A DNA stretch of 64,000 nt from Ochotona curzoniae (taxonomy: Eukaryota; Chordata; Mammalia; Lagomorpha; Ochotonidae): assembly GCF_017591425.1 (NCBI RefSeq), contig NW_024465777.1, forward strand, positions 5,828,001 to 5,892,000, given 5' to 3'. A program made the position numbers and the translations under genes. Below are positions 56,340-64,000 of the stretch, piece after piece. Position 1 is the stretch's first letter, and every line of letters starts with the position of its first letter. The notes beneath the pieces were generated by a model, which saw only the letters and a program-made list of their open reading frames with translations, had not been told where the DNA came from and searched no databases.

Positions 56340-56658
56340 GAGGTTGACATGATGGTTCAATTGGCTAATCCTCCACCTGCAAGGGCTGGCAACCCACATG
56401 GATGCTGGTTTTTGTCCTGGCTACTCCACTTCCCATCCAGCTGCAGCCTAGAAAAGCAGTGGAAGATGACTCAAAGCCTTGGGACCCTGCACCCCAGTGA
56501 GAGACTCTGAGAAATCTCCTGGCTTCAGATCAGCTCGTCTCTGGTGGTTGCATTCATTTAGGGCCTGAACCAATGGAAGGAGGATCTTTCTCTGTCTTTC
56601 CTTCTGTCTATAATTCTGTCCTTCCAAGAATAATGATAATGATAAATCCTTTAAAAAT
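56340..56658 (+). mobile_element. CSINE, intermediate
   Basis: Head atgatggttcaattggctaa. Confidence 0.85.
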
Positions 56659-56709
56659 ATTGCAAACATAAATCACATAGGGAGATAGAGCTATCCTAAG
56701 CGCACATCT

Positions 56710-56947
56710 TTTTAAATTATTATATTTTTATTGAAAAATCAGACATACAGAGAGGAGGAGAGACAGAGAAGAGTATCCATCCATTGACTCACTCCCCAAG
56801 TGACCACAGTGGCCGGAGCCGAGCTGATCTGAAGCCAGGAGCCTACAGCCCCTCCAGGTCTCCTGTGCAGGTGCAGGGTTTCCAAGGCTTTGAGCCATCC
56901 ATGCTTGCAAGGTGAGGACTTTAACCACTAGGCTGCTGCGCCAGGCC
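56710..56947 (-). mobile_element. CSINE, internally deleted
   Basis: gagccatcc joins directly to atgcttgcaaggtgagg. Confidence 0.85.
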
Positions 56948-57029
56948 TACATGGTCTTACTACTTCCATTTTCTGTCCCCAGAGGTCAGCGAGGTAAACA
57001 GATGCCATATTTCTGGACTCCGATTTTTT

Positions 57030-57271
57030 TTTAAAGATTTACTTATTTATTGGAAAGTCAGATATACAGATAAGAGGAGAGACAGAGAGGAAGATCTTCC
57101 GTCCAATGATTCACTCCTCAAGTGAGCGCAGGATCCCAAAGCTTTGTTCTCCAGGCCACAAGCAGGGAGCTGGATGGGAAGTGGAGCTGCTGGGATTAGA
57201 ACCGGCGCCCCTATGGGATCCCGGTGCGTTCAAGGCAAGGACTTTAGCCGCTAGGCCACGCCGCGGGGTCC
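57030..57271 (-). mobile_element. CSINE, type A, two internal deletions
   Basis: Gaps after caagtgagcg and after ccaaagctttg; the right end cgccgcggggtcc is near consensus. Confidence 0.85.
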
Positions 57272-57556
57272 TGGACTCTGATTTTCTATGTGGTATCACT
57301 ACCTATCTTCCAGCTCGCTCTATAGGGATCACTGTGCCACTTGGTTTTGCCCGTAACCCAAATCAAGTCCTGCTCCCCTCTGCATCCCGAGGCAGGTGGA
57401 GTTGCCTCCCGCTCGCTGGGGCTGATGAATCCCAACCTGCTTCTAATTACTCCTTCTTAATGGGTATTCTACACGCTTCCAGTGTAAACCTTCTTGGAGC
57501 CCTACAAGCACAGAAAGGCAGTAACACCAGCCTGGGGCAGACAGAAGGAAAAGCAT

Positions 57557-57585
<29 letters not shown>
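57557..57585 (+). repeat. (CA)n microsatellite
   Basis: About 14 CA units beside the orphan CpG island. Confidence 0.95.
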
Positions 57586-57587
<2 letters not shown>

Positions 57588-57759
57588 CGGCCAAGAAAGT
57601 GGGAATATCACCATCCCGCGTTTGAAGTTTTTTTTTTTTACTTTCAATTTCCTGTTTTCCCAAATTCTATGCCATTACTTACATTTGGAAAAGAAAGCAA
57701 AACTAAATATCAAACATTTACTTAAAAGGTGAAAAAAAATTGACTAGCAAACAGGGAAG

Positions 57760-58640
57760 TTCTGATTCCTTTCCGCCGAGGCCGGGGAATGCCGGACCAG
57801 ACACCGGGCGTTCCAGGAACCTCACCAATCACAGCTTCGTCCACAGAGCTCTCCACCTTTGAAGCGAGTTCGAGCCCCGCCACCCGCGCCCGGCGCGTCG
57901 GCGTCCGTAACCTGCCTGGAAACGCGCCGGGGCTCGCGCAGCTGAGGGCTGCCATTGGCTGACAGCAAGCCCCGCCCCACCTCCCGCCTCCGCACCTCCC
58001 ACTTCATTGGCCGCCGCGGCTTGCGTCAGAGGCGCCTGTTGCTGAGCAGAAAGTGAGCGCTGCGGTTGGGCTGCGCTTCCTCAGGTCGGATAAACAAGGC
58101 TCGTCGCCGCTTGCGGAGACTCGCAGGCCCTGCGCCCCAAACTTCTCCCTCAGAATACCCATAATACCGCTCACTGCCTGTCACGGAGACGCTTGACAGA
58201 CGGTGACGTTATAAACGATGCGGACCGCGTCTCGGCCGCGGCCTCTTAGTCTCTGTCAGGCCTCCCACGGCCGTCCGGGCAGCCGTACCCTGTTACCGAC
58301 TGTCCGCCATGGGCAGCTGAGGCCCACGGAGGTGACGTGACCGGCCGGAGGACACAGCTCCCCGGGGCTAGAACTGGAACCTCTGAGTCCAGGCCAGGCT
58401 GGTCTCCTGAGAATGGCACGAGCCAGGGCTGTTGTCCTGGGGCCAGGTCCCAGGGCGACTCTCGAAGAACAGGATGCGCGGAGCCTCTAGGAACGGAGGA
58501 GTCGGAGTGGGGAAGGATTGCGAGGCTCCGTGGGGGCAGGCAGTCTCGAGTTGTGAGGCCAGCCCAACCGAGTTTGTGGTCCGCAGGCTAGGAGGGACGT
58601 GCGCTCCGGCCGTCAAAGTCCGTCAGTAGCAGGAAAGTTT
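57760..58640. promoter_or_regulatory. Orphan CpG island upstream of SESN2
   Basis: About 0.9 kb of CpG-dense DNA contains ATTGG/CCAAT boxes near 57828, 57954 and 58008, GC-box-like runs near 57972, a CRE-like TGACGTTA at 58204-58211 and TATAAA at 58210-58215. A minus-strand frame starts at 57955 and meets a possible donor (ttg|gtgag) at 57825. I recognise no protein here. It could be a promoter of a non-coding RNA, an alternative SESN2 promoter or an unannotated gene. Confidence 0.6.
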
Positions 58641-58807
58641 TCAGTAACCGTGTGAGCAATACTTAGCTGGCCCCTGGCCTCTTTTCTAGACCTCGTGGGC
58701 CCTGTCACGGAACCTGAAAACCCTGTGAACCCCGGAACAGCTCGCGGTGCCCTTCAAGCCGCCCCTTCGCCTCCAGCTCGTGCTGGCTGAGCTGTAGCAG
58801 GTGCCGA

Positions 58808-58822
58808 CCAGTAGGGGGCGCC
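58808..58822 (+). promoter_or_regulatory. Strong CTCF-type motif
   Basis: CCAGTAGGGGGCGCC matches the CTCF core closely, in plus orientation, just downstream of the orphan CpG island and about 4.1 kb before the SESN2 start. Confidence 0.6.
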
Positions 58823-59684
58823 GAGGGCGCGCTCAGCCGACCCAGCCAGCTCAACCGGAACGCTAAGCAAATCGCCCCCAAGCACCTGGAGGGACGAGAT
58901 ACTACAAACCTGAGGCTTTCTTGTTCTCGGGATGCAGGGAAAAGCACACGAATTGTGCAGTGCCAATTCTCCGCATAGGGCTAGAGCTCGGGTGGATTCC
59001 TGTGCGTGTGGGGATAAGGACAGAGCTCAAACTTCAGTAAGGGTGGGCGTGGGGAGGGGAGAAGAATAACAAAAACTAGAAGCACCTGCGTTGCCGCCTC
59101 TTGGGACTTGCTCTTGGGAGATAACGACTCAATATGTGGTTGTCCTGCTCCCCAAGACACCGTTCTGGGGTGGGGAATAATTTCAGTTCTGGTTGGGTAG
59201 CCTGACAGCTCAGAACCAGTCATCTGGAGCAGAGAAGGCCTGCCGCAGCACTTACACGAAAGCCTGAATGAACGTGTGACTAGGCCGTGCAGGGTGGATC
59301 TGCTCTGACTTCAATGGGAGGAGGGAAATTTGGGGACATCTTGCCTTGGAAACCTCTCCTGGACAGGCATTGTGATCTGAGAGGTGGGGGCTGTGGGAGG
59401 AAGACAGTAACTCAGACAATGACACCTGATATATCATAGCCTCTGGAGTGATTGCAGTGCAGGGCTGTGATAGTGTGTGCAGAGAGGAGCGATCCCAGAA
59501 ACGGAGTTAGCAAATGAATTTAGGAAGAACGGAGGAGAGTCCTTTGAGGGTCGTAATCTGGAAGAAGAGCCTGAAGTCAGAAAAACATCAAAGATATTTC
59601 AAATCCAATCTAGACCTATCTTCAGAACTGGAATGTGATTGAGGAATAAAAATAGCTTTGGCCAATCAGTGGCCTCCACAGAGC

Positions 59685-59692
59685 TGATGCAA
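59685..59692 (+). promoter_or_regulatory. C/EBP-ATF response element (TGATGCAA)
   Basis: A perfect CARE octamer, the site bound by ATF4-C/EBP dimers, lies about 3.3 kb before the SESN2 ATG and 18 bases after a CCAAT. SESN2 is a known ATF4 target, but one octamer can occur by chance. Confidence 0.3.
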
Positions 59693-59737
59693 GAGTCGAG
59701 GGAATATGGCAACAGGAGGAAGAGATCTTCATGGAAC

Positions 59738-59764
59738 CAAAAAAAAAAAAAAAAAAAAAAAAAA
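59738..59764 (+). repeat. Poly(A) tract
   Basis: An A-run in otherwise unique sequence upstream of SESN2, with no recognisable SINE body to its left. Confidence 0.85.
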
Positions 59765-59867
59765 TCAAGGCTTGGGGAGGGGAGGAGTATACCCAACCGG
59801 GGTTACACCCTACCCCCTCCACAGCCCACCGGGCTGGTAGCTGTGTGGGTAGATTCCCGGAGCCCAG

Positions 59868-59920
59868 CACAGTGCCTGGCACACCGGACAGGATCAGTCA
59901 ATATTTACCGAGCGAAAGGA
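59868..59920 (+). repeat. MIR 3' fragment
   Basis: CACAGTGCCTGGCACACCGG then CAGTCAATATTTACCGAGCG is the typical MIR tail. Confidence 0.55.
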
Positions 59921-60139
59921 AAGAAACTGCAGCTGGGACCTACAGCTTGCTCGGAGCCGATTCGGTGATTCATCTCTGCCTGGTTCCTTCAGCTGCAACT
60001 CCAGCTGCTGTGGCCACCTCCAGACAGGAACCTACAAGGCAGGAAGTGCCAGGCCACTGGACGGTTACATTTCCCCCTCCCAATCTGCACACCTGCCGTG
60101 AGCCCCTGGTTCCTCTTGCACATCCATGTTGCTCTCGTC

Positions 60140-60310
60140 ACCCCTAGAGTGGTGGAGTTTTCCACTTCAGAGTCAGAACTGCCTGGCTTTGAGTTCTTGC
60201 TCAGCATGTTACTCAGCTGTCTGGCCTTGACCAACATGCCTCTTAAGCCTGTTTTCTCACCTGTTAAATGGTTCCCTGATACCTGCCTCCTAAGGTGGGG
60301 TGAGACTGAA
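60140..60310 (+). repeat. MIR SINE
   Basis: CTGCCTGGCTTTGAGTTC, TGGCCTTGACCAACATGCC and TTTTCTCACCTGTTAAATGG are the MIR core in sense. Confidence 0.75.
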
Positions 60311-60555
60311 GCAAGGCAACAGCTGGGCCCTGGGCGCCTGCTGGAGCGCCCTAAATGTCGGGGGATGGGGTGTCTAGGCTTCTGCCTGCCTGGCTCTCCT
60401 TCCTCGCTGGTATAGAATAACGGCCTCTCTTATTTTTCTTTCTCACAAAATCATCCACTTTATAAACAAAGAGTTGGGAATGAGCCAATTATTTCCTTGA
60501 AGATTCTACAGGGGTGTTTTACACAGCAGAATAATTCACATTTATCCGAAAGGGT

Positions 60556-60862
60556 ATCAGGGCTGCTGCCGTGGCACAGTGTTTCAAGCTGCTTCTGGCA
60601 AAGCTGGAATCCTGTAACCGAGCACCAGCTAACAATCTCAGCTGCTCCACTTCCTGGGAAAGCAACAGAAGATAGCCCAAGTGCTTGGGCCCCTACCACT
60701 AGTGAGAGCTCAAGATGGAATTCCTGGCTTCCGCACTTGGCCTGGTCAAGCCCTGGTCGGTTTGGTCATTTGAGGAGTGAAGCAGCAGATGAAGATCTCT
60801 CACCTCCACCGCCCCCATTCCATCAGCTTGCCTTTTGAATAAATAAAAATCTTTTTAAAAAA
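60556..60862 (+). repeat. Old CSINE
   Basis: Head gctgctgccgtggcacagtg. Confidence 0.78.
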
Positions 60863-61371
60863 ACAACCCTAAGGCTTAGATACCATTTCAGTGGGCAGAA
60901 ATTAAAGATTTTAAAGCTAAACAAGAAACATGGGTGTGGCACATGATACAATTGAGTCCTGTCTTGGCAGATCTTGAACGTCCCAACTTTCTGGTCTAGA
61001 CAAAAACTGGATTTGACGAGAGTGGCCTCGGGGAGATTTTCACTGAAGACTGAAGGGCGTATTATTAGCAGAACATTGTACTAGGTGGCATAGGAAGGAA
61101 GCAGATGCCAAGCTATGGACCATGCCCTCAGGAGGCTTACAATCAGATAAGGCAGCACACACAACATGGCCATGTCCCGTGCAGCGTGGGCAGTGTTAGG
61201 GCGGACCCCAGCTCAGGTGTCTCAGGAGTTCGGGGGCAGCTGAGTTGAATTCCCTTCTCCCAAGAACTTGCAGGCCCAAGACAGAGAGGCTCACTCTTGG
61301 AAGCCCAGACCAGCACCTCCTCCCAGGATCTCCTGGCCAGAATACACAGTGACTTTCAAAGCACAGCAGCC
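60863..61371. other. Intergenic sequence with an L2-like piece
   Basis: No gene recognised. Confidence 0.4.
61065..61170 (+). repeat. L2-like fragment
   Basis: ACATTGTACTAGGTGGCATA and CCTCAGGAGGCTTACAATCA match the L2 3' region. Confidence 0.45.
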
Positions 61372-61640
61372 TAAGCCACCGCTGTGACACCAGCATCCCA
61401 TGTGGGAGTGCCAGTTTGAGTCCCCAGCTGCTCTGCTTCCCATCCAGCGCCCTGCTAACACACCTGGGAAAGCAGCAGCAGATTCAGGTCCTTAGGCCCC
61501 TACGGCCACTGGGCTCTTCAGCCTGGCCCAACCCTAGCAACAGCAGATCTGCACCCCTCCCCCAATGTTCTCTCTCTTTCACACATACCTGTCAAACAAA
61601 TTAGTAAGAATGATAATAAATCCTGAAACACACACAAAAA
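61372..61640 (+). repeat. Old CSINE
   Basis: Contains ccagcatcccatgtgggagt and a short diverged 3' end. Confidence 0.7.
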
Positions 61641-62339
61641 AGAGGAACAACACAAAACAATCTGGAGGAAGAGGCTCTGTGGGCAGTGAATGGAAGATGA
61701 ACTGGGCTTTGAGACCTGAGGTCCTGGTACGTGCCAACTTCCTTACAAAAAAAGAGAGCTGAAGGCCAGGAAGTGGATGAGATCAGAGAGAGTGTGTCTG
61801 GGAGGTAAGGGATAAAAACAGAAACCGGGGAGCACTTTTTTTTTTTTTTTTTTTTTTTAGGTAGTGGGAGGAGAAAGGCGTGGCCAGAGGGTGAGGTAAG
61901 AACAGACTCAACAGAACACCTAACTACCAACTTTGGCGCAGGAGGGTGGCAAGTGGGCAGAAAGACAGGACACGGGTCCCAGGGCCCAGAGGTGGGGCAG
62001 ATGCTGCCAAGAGAGGCCGAGACTAGGCGGGAGGTTGCCCGCGGCCCTTCGGTGAACCGCGGCGCTTCCTCCACAGACGAATAGATTCCCAGGTCTGGTA
62101 CACGTGGGGGTGGAGTCTTCCCCGAGGCCTGGGGAACCGGGTGGTGTCGTCTGTTCTCCCTAAATCCGGTGTTCAGCTCTGCCATTAGCACCCTGGATAG
62201 GCGGGGCCAAATCTCTCCCTAAACCCTAACCAGTCCCTCCAGGAACCGAAAAGCCCGAGAAGTCACTGGAGAAGGATTTCTGGCCCAGCCCCGGTGCAGT
62301 CCCGTTTCATCACGCAGTCCTTATGACTCCCCTGGCAGT
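61641..62339. other. Distal SESN2 upstream region
   Basis: Unique sequence with a poly(T) tract; no gene recognised. Confidence 0.4.
61836..61858 (-). repeat. Poly(T) tract
   Basis: An isolated T-run about 0.5 kb before the SESN2 CpG island. Confidence 0.85.
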
Positions 62340-62640
62340 CACTCTCGTCTGACATCGCCCCGCGACGTGACTAAACGCCACTTGCAAAAAGTTTGCAGCA
62401 TTCGTCCCAGGCCGACTACAACTCCCAAAAGCGCTCGCGCTCCGCCGGCGCGCCGATTGGCCGAGCGCTAGGCTCCAGGAGGCGGGGTTCTCTCCGCCTC
62501 CCCGGGAAACAGGTATCCGATTGGCTGAGCCGCCGGGGCTTCTGCGTTCCCCCCCCCCCGCCCTCCTCCCGGAGCCAGCAGCGGGCTGCTAGGCGCCGTG
62601 GGTGTCAGAGCCGGACGAGCGCTGGGCAGTTCGGCCGCGG
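62340..62640 (+). promoter_or_regulatory. SESN2: SESN2 proximal promoter (ZNF143 motif, two inverted CCAAT boxes)
   Basis: ACTACAACTCCCA at 62415-62427 is a near-consensus ZNF143/THAP11 element. ATTGG occurs at 62456-62460 and 62520-62524, each inside CCGATTGGC, 64 bases apart, as NF-Y pairs often are. A GC-box (ggcgggg) lies near 62481. TGACATCGC at 62350-62358 fits the minimal antioxidant-response core, and GACGTGAC near 62364 resembles an XBP1/ATF6-type core; both are weak matches. Human SESN2 is reported to respond to NRF2, ATF4/XBP1 and p53. Confidence 0.7.
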
Positions 62641-62642
62641 GG

Positions 62643-62711
62643 ATGCTGAGCGGCGCTGGGTCCGGGAGAAGCCCGGGCCACTGCGGACGGCCGAGGTACT
62701 CAGGGCCCTGA
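62643..62711 (+). CDS. Candidate upstream ORF (22 codons) in the SESN2 5' leader
   Basis: ATG CTG AGC GGC opens a 22-residue frame ending TGA, 240 bases before the SESN2 start and not overlapping it. The start context has G at -3 and C at +4 (moderate). It counts only if transcription begins upstream of 62643, which is likely but unproven. Confidence 0.4.
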   Translation: MLSGAGSGRSPGHCGRPRYSGP

Positions 62712-62951
62712 CGAGCCCCTTCCGCGGCTGACACTCCGGAGCTGACGAGGCCAACTCGCTTGTCCCAAGAAGACAGACAGGGTCGGCAAGAGTCCTTCGG
62801 CCGGCAGCACCGGCCGCGCTCGGGGCTCTGGAACGACCTGGAACCCCCTCCACCCCGAGAGGCATCGCGGAATTCTCGAGCCTCCCCGGCGGCCGCCTGC
62901 GGGCGTCTGTCCACAACTCCCTTCAGCGACCCGGTCCTGCTGGCGCACACC

Positions 62952-63047
62952 ATGATCGTCGCAGACTCCGAGTGCCGAGCTGAGCTCCAAGGCTACCTGC
63001 CCTTCGCCCGGGGAGGCGGAGGCGGTGGTGGCCCGGGGACCGGGCAG
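62952..63047 (+). CDS. SESN2: SESN2 (sestrin 2), first coding exon only
   Basis: The ATG in context cacaccATGA opens MIVADSECRAEL, the conserved N-terminus of SESN2. The frame runs 32 codons to donor gtaagc, the same exon length as I recall for human. The Gly-rich second half (seven Gly in a row) is lineage-specific. The other exons lie beyond the window, so none of the leucine-binding or GATOR2-binding parts is visible. Known role: stress-induced protein that senses leucine, inhibits mTORC1 through GATOR2 and supports antioxidant defence. Confidence 0.95.
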
Positions 63048-64000
63048 GTAAGCGGCTCGGGGAGGGGGCGTGCAGCGACGCAACCGGACTCCGAGGTTGC
63101 ATCAACCTGTCCCCTCCCAGGGCTGTGCAAGCAGCTCCCTGGTGCTCGAACTCGCGGCCAATGGGAGGGAAGCCTTCTTGGTGCTCTCCGGTGGTTTGCA
63201 CTCTTGCAGGGAGAAGAGGGGAGATTGAGCGTCTTCAAGTCCAGGCAAATCCCGGCCTGAGCCGCCGGACCACTCCTTCTCCCCGCCCCCCTTCCGCGGA
63301 TTCTCTTCCTCTTAGCGGGGCGCGGGCGGGCAGTCTCCTAACGCTAGGGACAAGGGGACGCATGGACCCCGCCAGCGAGCGTTGATCTCGTCCCCAACCC
63401 TTTCCTGTAACCGGGTAATCCCAAGGGGTCAGGATAGTTGTTGCCCCGTCCCTCTCTGGAGGCGGCCACTGCCTGGGGCACCCCTGGCCGCGGCTGGGGT
63501 GCATCGGGCTGCGTCCTAGGAATGGGGCTGAGCTGTTCCAAGTTTCTTTCACAGCCACGGCTCCACTCCTGCCCCCCACCTCTGGCCACCAGGATCCTAG
63601 AGGGACTTTTCAGGGAGGCTGCGATCTCAGAATTTGCACCCTCCCACACACACCCACTAGCAGCGATAATAAGCATCTTATCATTTATTAACCACCTCCT
63701 GGGTGTTAGGCTCCTGGTTTTGACTTTTTTTTCTTGTAGCCCCATTTTGCAGAGTGATAAGATTGAGGATTAAGACAGGCTTAGGGAAACATTGTCTTCA
63801 CTCACCACCACCACCCTCCCCAACCTTATTTTTGGGCCTGGTGCCTCCCGTATTTGGGCGAGTGCTTGACCCTGCATTGAGTGTTGCTTTTCCCCTTAGT
63901 TTCTAGGCGGGCTGGAAGGCGGCTCAGTTCTAGTCACAAGCTCTTTAACCCAGGAGGGAAAAAAACAAACTCAGAAACTGCTTTGTTCAAGCATCAGGAT
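63048..64000 (+). other. SESN2: SESN2 intron 1 (partial)
   Basis: GC-rich intronic sequence holds one MIR and no lagomorph SINE. No further SESN2 exon was recognised before the window ends. Confidence 0.75.
63660..63830 (-). repeat. MIR SINE in SESN2 intron 1
   Basis: ATCATTTATTAACCACCTCC, CCATTTTGCAGAGTGATAAG and GGCTTAGGGAAAC are the MIR core in reverse. Confidence 0.55.

Larger units (their letters stand above)
58640..60550. other. Unique sequence between the orphan CpG island and the SESN2 SINEs
   Basis: Low in SINEs; holds a CTCF motif, a CARE octamer, a poly(A) tract and two MIR pieces. No coding exon recognised. Confidence 0.5.
62380..63110. promoter_or_regulatory. CpG island over the SESN2 5' end
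   Basis: Very CpG-dense, SINE-free sequence covers the promoter, 5' UTR, first coding exon and start of intron 1. Confidence 0.8.

Noticed and set aside
57106..57732. 208-codon plus frame
   Set aside because: It joins antisense SINE, unique sequence and the CA repeat; no recognisable protein.
61150..61175. p53-like half-sites (aacATGgcc, ggcCATGtcc) upstream of SESN2
   Set aside because: The half-sites overlap rather than abut and each has mismatches, so they do not make a credible p53 element.

Overview
This window is nuclear DNA from a mammal, almost certainly a lagomorph. Three spliced protein-coding genes can be read exon by exon: DNAJC8 (minus strand, complete), ATP5IF1 (plus strand, complete) and the first coding exon of SESN2 (plus strand, running off the right edge). 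As I recall, this order and orientation matches human 1p35.3. About 85-90 copies or fragments of a tRNA-derived SINE, the lagomorph C-repeat (CSINE), fill introns and intergenic space. The youngest copies differ from the rabbit consensus I remember and look pika-like (Ochotona), so I favour a pika. The lagomorph call is strong; the pika call is moderate.

Layout. 1-7.98 kb is intergenic sequence downstream of DNAJC8, with SINEs, an L1 fragment, a 0.4-kb polypurine microsatellite and about 2.6 kb of unique sequence. 7.98-37.6 kb is DNAJC8, with nine exons totalling 253 codons and all introns GT-AG; its promoter CpG island is near 37.2-37.7 kb. 37.7-41.3 kb is L1 and SINE sequence between two divergently transcribed genes. 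41.3-44.2 kb is ATP5IF1 (three exons, 106 codons). 44.2-57.7 kb is repeat-rich intergenic DNA containing a tandem-repeat array (47.9-49.6 kb) and a GAPDH processed pseudogene (51.7-52.1 kb). 57.75-58.65 kb is a CpG island with no recognised gene. 58.7-62.3 kb is mostly unique DNA with a strong CTCF-type motif. 62.35-63.1 kb is the SESN2 promoter and first coding exon.

The three genes do not form a pathway. DNAJC8 is a nuclear spliceosome-associated J protein, ATP5IF1 is the mitochondrial ATP synthase inhibitor, and SESN2 is a stress-induced regulator of mTORC1 and redox balance. They are neighbouring housekeeping or stress genes with separate CpG-island promoters.

The most unusual structures are these: (1) a roughly 2.05-kb poly(A)-tailed insertion inside DNAJC8 intron 2, between 17-bp target-site duplications, containing two different degenerate tandem-repeat domains, which resembles an SVA-style composite retroposon or an L1 with a repeat-rich 5' end; (2) a related higher-order array near 48-49.6 kb in the opposite orientation; (3) a GAPDH retrocopy with a short inverted 5' piece, the mark of twin priming; (4) three-level nested SINEs; (5) the orphan CpG island upstream of SESN2.
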